Program-made: the position numbers and the translations under genes | Origin: Balneolales bacterium | GTDB lineage: Bacteria > Bacteroidota > Rhodothermia > Balneolales > Natronogracilivirgulaceae | DNA length: 8,519 nt | Assembly: GCA_007133875.1 (NCBI GenBank) | Contig: SLLW01000109.1 | Span: 1-8,519 of the forward strand | Reading direction: 5' to 3' | Part shown: one piece after another, positions 1 to 6,265 of the stretch | Layout: each line of letters starts with the position of its first letter | Numbering within the stretch: the first letter of the stretch is position 1 | The notes under the pieces: generated by a model | Databases searched by the model: none | Told to the model about the DNA's origin: nothing | The model's input: only the letters and a program-made list of their open reading frames with translations

Positions 1-750
1 ATATCCTTGTTAAGTGTACGGGATCAGCGTAAGGAATGTGTCAAATTTATTCAACAGATCCAGCGTGAAAACAACTTCGATGGCATCATCCTCTTCTTTC
101 CCGCACTTAAGCGCTCCCATTATGAGCAGATTCTGGATGCCCTGCCGAAAAACTATCCTATCATATCAAATGCACTGATCGATAATCCGAATATCACAAC
201 CATCACCTTTGACAGCTACAATGGCGGGCATATCGCCGCAGCGCACCTGCATCAACAGGGTTACAAACGGCTTGGAATCATTCAGGGTCCAAAAATCAAA
301 CCGGAAAGCCGTTTCCGGTACAACGGTTTCATAGACTATGTACATCAGCATAAAGATATTACACTGACCTGGGTGTTTAATGGTAAATATGAGTATGAAA
401 ATGGTATTGATGCGTACAAAAACTTCAAGGAGCAGTCCAAAGTAACAGGAGTTGAACAAGTTTGCGATGCTGTTTTTGCAACCAATGACACCATGGCCTG
501 TGGATTCATGGAAGCTGCCAAAGCTGACGGGAATCGTATTCCGGATGATATTGCCATACTCGGCTACGACAACTTGCCAGCCAGCGATCAGCGCACCCCT
601 ACCCTCTCCTCCATCCATACCGACTTTGTGGGTCTGGCATCATCATCCATAAGGACTCTTAAAAACAAGCTCCGGAACCAGGGCTATCAGCAAGGCACCC
701 TTAGTCTGGTTCCCGTTACCCTGGCGCCCAAAGCGTCTACGTCCCCCTAA
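1..750 (+). CDS. LacI/GalR-family transcriptional regulator, C-terminal part (5' end outside window)
   Basis: Sugar-responsive repressor or activator acting in the cytoplasm. The frame is open from base 1, so the gene starts before the window. The N-terminal helix-turn-helix (about 60 residues in this family) and the first part of the ligand-binding domain are missing. What remains is about 249 residues of the periplasmic-binding-protein-like effector domain. Seen directly: an FDGIILF strand typical of the first subdomain, a GGHIAAAHLHQQGYKRLGII segment matching the family's 'G...A..L...G...I..I' pattern, and VFATNDTMACGFMEAAK followed by IPDDIAILGYDN, the hallmark of the second subdomain. 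The TTG at 7 is not taken as a start because homology continues upstream of it. It lies 575 bp before the SusC/SusD genes in the same direction, which suggests it controls them, with a sugar from the imported glycan as likely effector. The family call is firm. The target and effector are inferred. Confidence 0.9.
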   Translation: MSLLSVRDQRKECVKFIQQIQRENNFDGIILFFPALKRSHYEQILDALPKNYPIISNALIDNPNITTITFDSYNGGHIAAAHLHQQGYKRLGIIQGPKIKPESRFRYNGFIDYVHQHKDITLTWVFNGKYEYENGIDAYKNFKEQSKVTGVEQVCDAVFATNDTMACGFMEAAKADGNRIPDDIAILGYDNLPASDQRTPTLSSIHTDFVGLASSSIRTLKNKLRNQGYQQGTLSLVPVTLAPKASTSP

Positions 751-864
751 ATTCATCAAACCGCCTCTTCAAACAGGAAGCATACACTCCGGCCATCCCA
801 GCCCGATTCCCGCCTGCATACCCATCTCATCCGCAAATAAGGAGTTGCAAAAAAAATACAGTTT

Positions 865-880
865 CCCGATTTCCATCGGG
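865..880. terminator. Small hairpin after the LacI-type gene, weak terminator candidate
   Basis: A perfect 6-bp inverted repeat, CCCGAT (865-870) and ATCGGG (875-880), encloses a 4-base loop. An outer pair, GTTGC (844-848) and GCAAC (885-889), could close a larger interrupted stem. No T tract follows on the + strand, so it is a poor intrinsic terminator for the LacI-type gene. An A8 run at 849-856 would read as a U tract on the minus strand, but it sits about 8 bases from the stem and no minus-strand gene is visible. It could instead be an RNA 3'-end structure. Confidence 0.3.
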
Positions 881-904
881 TTCAGCAACCACATAGTCCG
901 GAAA

Positions 905-917
905 CCGGCGTTGCCGG
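905..917. repeat. Short GC-rich hairpin (CCGGC/GCCGG)
   Basis: CCGGC (905-909) and GCCGG (913-917) form a 5-bp perfect stem with a 3-base loop. No T run follows. It may be only local composition, or together with the hairpin at 865-880 it may shape the 3' end of the upstream transcript. Low weight. Confidence 0.25.
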
Positions 918-1022
918 CATAACCCTTTCGCCAGCATGTTAATACTGCGCAGATTCCTTCTGGACCATCACGTTATGCATGGAGCTAATTCCACTCGCAA
1001 CTTTCGGGGTATTAATAGTCTA

Positions 1023-1036
1023 TTTGCACAGTTACA
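1023..1036 (+). repeat. 14-bp direct repeat, copy 1 (TTTGCACAGTTACA)
   Basis: This copy matches 1251-1264 (TTTGCATAATTACA) at 12 of 14 bases and 1225-1238 (TTTGCACATTTATT) at 11 of 14. Three copies of one element within 250 bp, all in the same orientation and all in the AT-rich block, suggest a binding site or duplicated promoter element. A regulator cannot be named from sequence alone. Confidence 0.45.
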
Positions 1037-1046
1037 TATTTTTATG

Positions 1047-1076
1047 TTGCACTATTAATTAAAAACTTTATCTTTC
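1047..1076 (+). promoter_or_regulatory. Candidate Bacteroidetes-type promoter, distal
   Basis: The Bacteroidota sigma factor consensus is a -33 TTG and a -7 TAnnTTTG. Here TTG at 1047-1049 is followed after 19 bp by TATCTTTC at 1069-1076, which matches every specified base except the final G. Its start would lie near 1083, giving a leader of about 240 nt that would include the inverted repeat at 1092-1125. One mismatch and AT-rich surroundings keep confidence low. Confidence 0.3.
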
Positions 1077-1091
1077 TGAAACACCCTTTAC

Positions 1092-1125
1092 TTATTGGGG
1101 GTTTTAAAAAAGATAAACCCAATAA
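1092..1125. repeat. Bulged inverted repeat (11-bp arms)
   Basis: TTATTGGG (1092-1099) pairs with CCCAATAA (1118-1125). After a two-base GG bulge (1100-1101), TTT (1102-1104) pairs with AAA (1115-1117), giving 11 paired positions around a 10-base A-rich loop. No T run follows on either strand, so a terminator is unlikely. It could be an operator, or, if transcription starts upstream, a leader RNA stem-loop. Confidence 0.5.
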
Positions 1126-1200
1126 TATACACAAAAAACAACATTATACCCGATTAATACAGCTTGCCAAACGCTAAGCCATCATCAAAAAACTAGTGCA

Positions 1201-1238
1201 ATTAATAGTTTACTTAAAAAAAAGTTTGCACATTTATT
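1201..1238 (+). repeat. Second copy of the ATTAATAGT...TTTGCACA module
   Basis: ATTAATAGT (1201-1209) and TTTGCACA (1225-1232) repeat the order and orientation of the module at 1011-1036. Here an A8 run (1216-1223) lies between the two motifs, so their spacing is about 12 bp longer. GTGCAA at 1196-1201 also forms an inverted pair with TTGCAC at 1226-1231. The repeat is real in the sequence. Its role as an operator is inferred. Confidence 0.45.
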
Positions 1239-1254
1239 TTTTGATATTTTTTTG
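1226..1254 (+). promoter_or_regulatory. Candidate Bacteroidetes-type promoter, proximal
   Basis: TTG at 1226-1228 is followed after 18 bp by TTTTTTTG at 1247-1254, which matches TAnnTTTG except for the A. Transcription would start near 1261 and leave a leader of about 65 nt before the SusC-like gene, a more usual distance than the distal candidate gives. The CATAAT at 1255-1260 also resembles a -10 hexamer but has no good -35 partner. The TTG overlaps the repeated TTTGCACA motif, so a regulator bound there would compete with RNA polymerase. Confidence 0.35.
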
Positions 1255-1325
1255 CATAATTACAGCAGAACACGTGAATCACTGCTTCAGGTTAACCGCA
1301 CACCCATAACCAAGACCGGCCTATC

Positions 1326-4300
1326 ATGAAAAATTGTACTGCAACCCGTGATACTATTCCATTTTACGGCCTTCTGTTTCTTTTTCTCACATTTGCTGCC
1401 GGTGCATCTGCACAGCACCAAATCCGGGGAGTTGTCACAGATGCCGAGACCGACGAAGCCCTCCAGGGGGTCAACATTGTATTAGAAGGTACCGTTACAG
1501 GCACCACTACCGGCAGCAACGGAGAATATTCATTCCAGGTGCCTGATGCCGAAGGAACACTCCAATTCTCCTACCTGGGATTTCAAACATTGGAAGTTGA
1601 CATCGATGGACGCGAGGAGATCAATGTCGCACTCGAGCCTGATCAAATCATGGGAGACGAGTTGGTGCTGGTCGGCTATGGAGTCCAGCGCCGCAGAGAT
1701 GTCACCGGATCCATCAGCCGTGTTGAAGGCGACCGGATCAACCGCATCCCAACACAATCCGTCGACCAGGCCCTTCAAGGTGTCGCCTCCGGAATCCAGG
1801 TGACTGCCTCTTCAGGTGCCCCGGGGGCCGATGCTGTCATCCGAATCCGTGGTGTCGGTACCCTGAACGACGCCTCCCCGCTCTTTGTGGTGGACGGAAT
1901 GACTATGGACAATATTAACTTCCTGAATCCCAATGATATCGAATCGGTGGACGTCCTCAAAGACGCCTCGGCAACTGCCATCTATGGAGCCCGCGGCGCA
2001 AACGGTGTTATCATGATTACCACCAAGCGATCCACCATCGATCAGCCGACACGCTTTGATGTCAATTACTACTATGGCTGGCAGCAAGTTGCCCGCACCG
2101 TGCCGGTAACCAACGCCCGTGAGTACGCCACACTAGCCAACGAAGCAGCCGCAAATGAAGGGCGTACGGCTCCTTTTGATGATCCCGGGCAGTTTGACGA
2201 TGGCACCGACTGGCAGGACGAGATTTTCCGTATCGCCCCTATCCAAAATCTCTCCGTCCGTGCCTATGGCGGTACCGAAAGAACTTCCTATAACATCAGC
2301 GGGAATTACGCGACCCAAAAAGGGATCATCTATCAGAATCATCTGGACCGTTTCTCTATTCGCCTGAACAACGACTACTATCTGACCGATCACATTCAAC
2401 TCGGGCATAATCTCTCCATGGTGTACGAAGATTACCAGAATGCACCGGGTGTCGTAGGCAACGCATATCGCAGCGACCCCACCATTCCGGTGTATACCGA
2501 AAACGGCAACTACTCACCCACCGACGCGCGTGCCTCTGTTGCAAACCCGGTGGCATCGCTCGATTACGAAAGCCGAAACGAAAACAATCGCAATCAAATG
2601 ACCGGTAACGCCTACGCCAATATCCGGTTCCTGGATCATTTCATGTTCCGGAGCAACCTGGGAATTGACTACAACCGTACCGAAGGCAGAAGTTTCTCGC
2701 CCATCTATAGTGTATCTCCCATCCAACAAAGTGAACAGACATCCCTGAATGTCAATAACAACCTCTCTACCAATATCCTTTGGGAAAACACCCTACAGTT
2801 TCAACGGACGATCAACAACCACCGCATTGATGTTTTGACCGGACAGACCGTTGAAGAGTTCCGGTCAGAAGGCCTTGGCGGCGGGAGAATCAACATTGTC
2901 GGGGAAGATCCCTCCCTTTGGTATCTCAATGCCGGTGACGACAGCGAAGGGGTTTCCAACAGCAACAGCGCGTACGAATGGTCCATGTTTTCACTCCTCG
3001 GGCGGATAAACTACTCTTATCTCGACCGATATCAGGCCACTGTGTCGCTGCGCCGCGACGGTTCATCCCGTTTCGGTGAGGATAATCGCTACGGTTGGTT
3101 CCCATCCTTTGCACTGGGATGGATTATCTATGATGAACCCTTTATGCCCAGCCTGACCTGGCTCGACCAGCTCAAACTTCGCGGGAGCTGGGGACAGACC
3201 GGTAACGACAAAATTGATGCCTATCCCGGTCGTGCAACGGTTACCGGCAATCTAAATGCCGTTTTTGGACCAGACGGAACCATCCGTTTCGGTGCATTGC
3301 CGATCAACCTCGCCAACCCCGAAATCCGGTGGGAAGAGACCACACAGTTCAACATCGGACTGGAAACCGCTTTCTTGAACGGCCGTCTTACTGCCGAATT
3401 TGAATACTATGACCGCGTTACCGACGGAATTCTCGTTGCTGTCCCCATTCCGGGATATGTCGGGGTTGACGGACAGCCTTTCATCAATGCCGCCGAGGTA
3501 AGCAACAATGGATTTGAGGCAGATATCAACTGGCAGGATAGTCCCGGCGGATTCTTTTACAGTATCGGAGCCAACTTCACCACGGTCAATAACGAAGTCC
3601 TTTCCCTGGGACGCGGAAATGAAGATATATTCGGCGGTGGTGTGGGTGTAGGCGGAATGCTTGCAACCAAAACGGTCGTAGGCCAGCCTATCGGTGCTTT
3701 CTTCGGATACGAAACAGATGGCATCTTCCAGAATCAGGAGGAAATCGATGCCGGTCCGCTCCGCGGCGGGGAACAGCCCGGCGATCTTCGGTTTGTCGAT
3801 CATACCGGTGACGGCCAGATCACCACCGATGACCGGGTTCATTTGGGCTCACCCATTCCCGATTTCATTTTCTCCTTTAATTTGGAGTTCGCTTACCAGG
3901 GTTTTGACCTGAGTGCTCAGTTTACCGGACAAGCCGGCAATCAGATTTATAATGCCAAAAAACAGGCACGTTTCGGCACACCCAATTTCGAGCGTTCAGC
4001 CCTGGATCGCTGGACCGGCGAGGAAACCAGTAATACCGTACCCCGCATCACTGACGGCGGGCACAACTACGAGGTCTCCGACTACTTTCTGGAGGACGGC
4101 GATTTCCTGAAACTCCAAAACCTGACATTCGGCTATACCCTCAGCGAACGCATCAGCGAGCGGTTCGGAATGCATAGCCTGCGCGTCTATGCCAGTGGTA
4201 CCAATCTCATTACCTGGACCGGCTACGACGGATATACTCCGGAGGTGGCCAGCGGATCGGTAATCGCCTCAGGTATCGACGATGCTTTCTATCCATTCGC

Positions 4301-4337
4301 CCGGACCATCAACCTCGGCTTCAATGCCACCTTCTAA
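1326..4337 (+). CDS. SusC/RagA-family TonB-dependent outer-membrane transporter
   Basis: Imports oligosaccharides across the outer membrane using TonB energy, paired with the SusD-like lid encoded next. It has 1003 residues, the usual size for the family. Domains in order: a signal peptide of about 29 residues ending ASA|Q; a carboxypeptidase-regulatory-like beta-sandwich at about 31-105 (IRGVVTDAETDEALQGVNI, then GEYSF and LQFSYLGF); a TonB-box-like DELVLVGYG at 111-119; a plug at about 122-236 with RRRDVTGSIS, LQGVASGIQV, IRIRGVGTL, PLFVVDGM and LKDASATAIYGARGANGVI; then the beta-barrel. An acidic loop, DHTGDGQITTDD (825-836), matches the loop common near the end of SusC barrels. The protein ends in phenylalanine (LGFNATF), the expected barrel-assembly signal. 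The ATG at 1326 is chosen because it gives a complete signal peptide; no Shine-Dalgarno is visible, which is normal here. There is no extra N-terminal STN signalling domain. A 50-bp gap separates it from the SusD-like gene. Confidence 0.96.
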   Translation: MKNCTATRDTIPFYGLLFLFLTFAAGASAQHQIRGVVTDAETDEALQGVNIVLEGTVTGTTTGSNGEYSFQVPDAEGTLQFSYLGFQTLEVDIDGREEINVALEPDQIMGDELVLVGYGVQRRRDVTGSISRVEGDRINRIPTQSVDQALQGVASGIQVTASSGAPGADAVIRIRGVGTLNDASPLFVVDGMTMDNINFLNPNDIESVDVLKDASATAIYGARGANGVIMITTKRSTIDQPTRFDVNYYYGWQQVARTVPVTNAREYATLANEAAANEGRTAPFDDPGQFDDGTDWQDEIFRIAPIQNLSVRAYGGTERTSYNISGNYATQKGIIYQNHLDRFSIRLNNDYYLTDHIQLGHNLSMVYEDYQNAPGVVGNAYRSDPTIPVYTENGNYSPTDARASVANPVASLDYESRNENNRNQMTGNAYANIRFLDHFMFRSNLGIDYNRTEGRSFSPIYSVSPIQQSEQTSLNVNNNLSTNILWENTLQFQRTINNHRIDVLTGQTVEEFRSEGLGGGRINIVGEDPSLWYLNAGDDSEGVSNSNSAYEWSMFSLLGRINYSYLDRYQATVSLRRDGSSRFGEDNRYGWFPSFALGWIIYDEPFMPSLTWLDQLKLRGSWGQTGNDKIDAYPGRATVTGNLNAVFGPDGTIRFGALPINLANPEIRWEETTQFNIGLETAFLNGRLTAEFEYYDRVTDGILVAVPIPGYVGVDGQPFINAAEVSNNGFEADINWQDSPGGFFYSIGANFTTVNNEVLSLGRGNEDIFGGGVGVGGMLATKTVVGQPIGAFFGYETDGIFQNQEEIDAGPLRGGEQPGDLRFVDHTGDGQITTDDRVHLGSPIPDFIFSFNLEFAYQGFDLSAQFTGQAGNQIYNAKKQARFGTPNFERSALDRWTGEETSNTVPRITDGGHNYEVSDYFLEDGDFLKLQNLTFGYTLSERISERFGMHSLRVYASGTNLITWTGYDGYTPEVASGSVIASGIDDAFYPFARTINLGFNATF

Positions 4338-4387
4338 GGTACGGCTATCCTGAACGACCCCATTTCCATACATAATTCACGGTCTTT

Positions 4388-6235
4388 ATGAATACGCAAC
4401 GAAACAACCTCAACTCTTTCGGCCGACTCTTCCGAAACACGGCGGCTGCCGGCCTCGTCCTGCTGCTGATCGCAGGATGCGATAACGTCCTGGACAAAAC
4501 TCCGCTCGGAGAGCAGACCACCGAAAACTTCTTCACCAACGAAGAAGAGGCAATTCAGGCCACAAACGCTACCTATAACAAATTGCGTGACTGGAATGTC
4601 CATATCTTTAATTTTCTCGGCCTCACCGATATGATATCCGATGACGCCACCAAGGGCAGTACCCCAACCGACGCCGCCCACCTCAACGAGCTGGTAAACC
4701 TGACCTACGACGCAGGTCATCAATCATTCGATGACTGGTGGCAGGGTAACTTCCAGGGCATATACCGGGCGAATGTCAATCTGGTCAACCTGTCTGATGC
4801 GGATATTAACCCCGACCTTCGAGACCAGCTGATGGGGGAAAACCGGTTCCTGCGAGCCTATTTCTACTTCAATCTGGTTCGTGGATTCGGTGGTGTCCCC
4901 CTTATCACCAGCCCGTTGTCACCCGATGAGTATGATCAGGAGCGGGCTTCCGAAGAGGCGATCTACGAGCAGATCATATCCGACCTGGAGTTTGCCTCCG
5001 AACATCTGCCGCACAAATCAGCGTATCCGTCAGATGATCTCGGCCGGGCCACGAAAGGTGCTGCCGACGCGATGCTGGCCCGTGTCTACCTCTATCTGGA
5101 AGATTTCAGTGAAGCGGAATCCTATGCACGCGAAGTAATTCAATCCGGAGAATATGACCTTTACCCTGACTATTTCAGCATTTTTACCGAAGAAGGTGAA
5201 AATTCCTCAGAATCGATCTTTGAGGTGCAGGCCACCGCTACCGAGGATAATACAGGCGGAACCCAGTATACAGAAGTGCAGGGAGTACGCGGCACACCGA
5301 ATCTGGGATGGGGCTTCAATCGTCCGTCAAGGGATTTAGACGCTGCGTATGAACCAGGCGACTTGCGTCACCAGGCGACCATTCTTTTTCCCTGGGAGGA
5401 GCTGCCCGACGGTACCGGTCAGACCGTCGTTGAAAACCAGTCAATGGAAGACGAGCGCTATAATAAAAAGGCATTTGCTCCGTCCGATCATCCCGGCCTT
5501 CACACCAACAGTCCGGTGAACATCCGCCGGTTCCGCTACTCTGACCTGCTGCTGATTGCTGCCGAGGCAGCCTATCGCAACGGGAACGAAGGTGACGCCC
5601 GTAATTTCCTTAATGATGTCAGAGAACGCGCCCGGGTCGGCCGCACCCTTACCATCGGTATCCTTCCTGAAAACATGGCTCCAATGGTGTACAATGTGCT
5701 TGAGGAAGAGCTGGATGGTATCGATTCACGCGTTTTTCCACGGATGGTGCATGAGAACGGCCCTGCCGACCAGGCCGGTTTAGAGGAGTTCCAATACGGA
5801 TTCGACCGCGGCCGCCCCCGTGTTGATCTGATGGATCTGATCGTTTCCGTGAACGGAATCCCCATCACCGACCGCGACTCATTCCTGGATGCCGTCGATC
5901 AGCAGACCTCCGGAGAAACCATCCCCGTAGAAATACTGCGCTTTCGATCCGGAGAGGATCCTTCAGAGCAAACAATCAATGTGACTGTGGCTGAGCTGCT
6001 TCCCGATATCCAGGCCTCCGGCCAAAATCTTCTCGACGCCATTTGGCATGAACGCAGGGTTGAGCTCGCTATGGAACAGAAGCGATGGTTTGACCTCATT
6101 CGCCAGGGACGCGCTCCCGAAGTGATGCAGGCACTCGGAAAGCCGTTTGTAACCGGCAAACATGAGTTGTTCCCGATCCCCTCAAATGAAATTGATTTGA
6201 GCAACCGGGCACTGACACAGAATCCGGAATGGTAA
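4388..6235 (+). CDS. SusD/RagB-family glycan-binding lipoprotein with an inserted PDZ domain
   Basis: Outer-membrane surface lipoprotein that captures glycans and caps the SusC-like channel. The signal peptide ends in the lipobox LIAGC with Cys31, followed by D, consistent with surface export. SusD hallmarks: TPLGEQTTENFFTNEEEAIQATNATY (38-63), NRFLRAYFYFNLVRGFGGVPLI (152-173), GRATKGAADAMLARVYLYL (219-237), RYSDLLLIAAEAAYRNGN (383-400), HERRVELAMEQKRWFDLIRQGR (554-575) and a C-terminus LFPIPSNEIDL...LTQNPEW. At 615 residues it is longer than most relatives (roughly 500-580). The surplus lies between the conserved helix LNDVRERAR (408-416) and LLPDIQASGQNLLDAI (537-552), two blocks that are normally close together. 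The inserted part, about 418-537, reads as a complete PDZ domain. The reading frame is uninterrupted and the SusD fold resumes cleanly, so this is a domain insertion and not a frameshift. SusD identity is firm; the role of the PDZ part is unknown. Confidence 0.96.
   Translation: MNTQRNNLNSFGRLFRNTAAAGLVLLLIAGCDNVLDKTPLGEQTTENFFTNEEEAIQATNATYNKLRDWNVHIFNFLGLTDMISDDATKGSTPTDAAHLNELVNLTYDAGHQSFDDWWQGNFQGIYRANVNLVNLSDADINPDLRDQLMGENRFLRAYFYFNLVRGFGGVPLITSPLSPDEYDQERASEEAIYEQIISDLEFASEHLPHKSAYPSDDLGRATKGAADAMLARVYLYLEDFSEAESYAREVIQSGEYDLYPDYFSIFTEEGENSSESIFEVQATATEDNTGGTQYTEVQGVRGTPNLGWGFNRPSRDLDAAYEPGDLRHQATILFPWEELPDGTGQTVVENQSMEDERYNKKAFAPSDHPGLHTNSPVNIRRFRYSDLLLIAAEAAYRNGNEGDARNFLNDVRERARVGRTLTIGILPENMAPMVYNVLEEELDGIDSRVFPRMVHENGPADQAGLEEFQYGFDRGRPRVDLMDLIVSVNGIPITDRDSFLDAVDQQTSGETIPVEILRFRSGEDPSEQTINVTVAELLPDIQASGQNLLDAIWHERRVELAMEQKRWFDLIRQGRAPEVMQALGKPFVTGKHELFPIPSNEIDLSNRALTQNPEW
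5639..5998 (+). other. PDZ-domain insertion within the SusD-like protein (residues about 418-537)
   Basis: The segment has the order of elements of bacterial (HtrA/Tsp-like) PDZ domains: a carboxylate-binding-loop-like TIGI (422-425), a helical stretch PENMAPMVYNVLEEEL, the strand VFPRMV, NGPADQAGL (457-465, compare 'SPAAKAGL'), DLIVSVNGIPITDRDSFLDAV (483-503, compare 'GDVILSVNGKPVTD...'), then IPVEILRFRSGE and TINVTVAE as the closing strands. Such domains usually bind the free C-terminus of a partner protein. I see no protease or other catalytic residues. Codon use and GC look like the rest of the gene, so there is no sign of very recent acquisition. Confidence 0.85.
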
Positions 6236-6265
6236 CCCCATCAATCCATAATACCCATCTTCGGT

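Larger units (their letters stand above)
1009..1264 (+). promoter_or_regulatory. AT-rich control region of the SusC/SusD operon with repeated motifs
   Basis: Two motifs recur here. ATTAATAGT occurs on the + strand at 1011-1019 and 1201-1209, and as its complement ACTATTAAT at 1051-1059. TTTGCACA occurs at 1023-1030 and 1225-1232, with a near copy TTTGCATA at 1251-1258. TTGCAC also starts at 1047, and its complement GTGCAA lies at 1196-1201. The copies at 1011 and 1201 extend as ATTAATAGTYTAYTT, a 13/15 match exactly 190 bp apart. The region sits between a LacI-type regulator gene and the operon it probably controls, so these are candidate operators. The motifs are seen directly. Binding is inferred, and the sites lack the central CG common in LacI-family operators. 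Confidence 0.5.
751..1325. other. Gene-free region between the LacI-type gene and the SusC-like gene
   Basis: I see no credible gene here on either strand. The longest ATG frame I followed, starting at 975, encodes only 27 residues with no recognisable feature. The left half (751-1008) has base composition like the genes and carries two small hairpins. The right half (about 1009-1264) is sharply AT-rich with long A and T runs, repeated short motifs and a bulged inverted repeat, and is the likely control region of the downstream operon. No tRNA-like or other structured RNA was recognised. Confidence 0.75.

Noticed and set aside
975..1058. Possible 27-residue small protein in the intergenic region
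   Set aside because: It is short, has no ribosome-binding signal or recognisable sequence, and runs through the AT-rich repeat block. A regulatory role for that DNA explains it better.
1081..1260. CRISPR array or mobile-element end suggested by the repeated short motifs
   Set aside because: The repeats are only 8-15 bp, irregularly spaced and partly inverted. There is no transposase, no terminal inverted repeat pair and no regular spacers.
3798..3833. Dockerin or EF-hand calcium motif (DHTGDGQITTDD) in the SusC-like protein
   Set aside because: A single acidic loop of this kind is common near the C-terminal part of SusC barrels. There is no second repeat as in a dockerin, so no separate domain is called.
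3252..3842. 196-codon open frame on the minus strand
   Set aside because: It lies entirely inside the SusC-like gene, shows no recognisable domain and reads as an antisense shadow of a well-supported membrane protein.
5639..5998. Secreted HtrA-type protease fused to the SusD-like protein
   Set aside because: Only the PDZ part is present. There is no trypsin-like catalytic domain or GNSGG-type motif anywhere in the protein.
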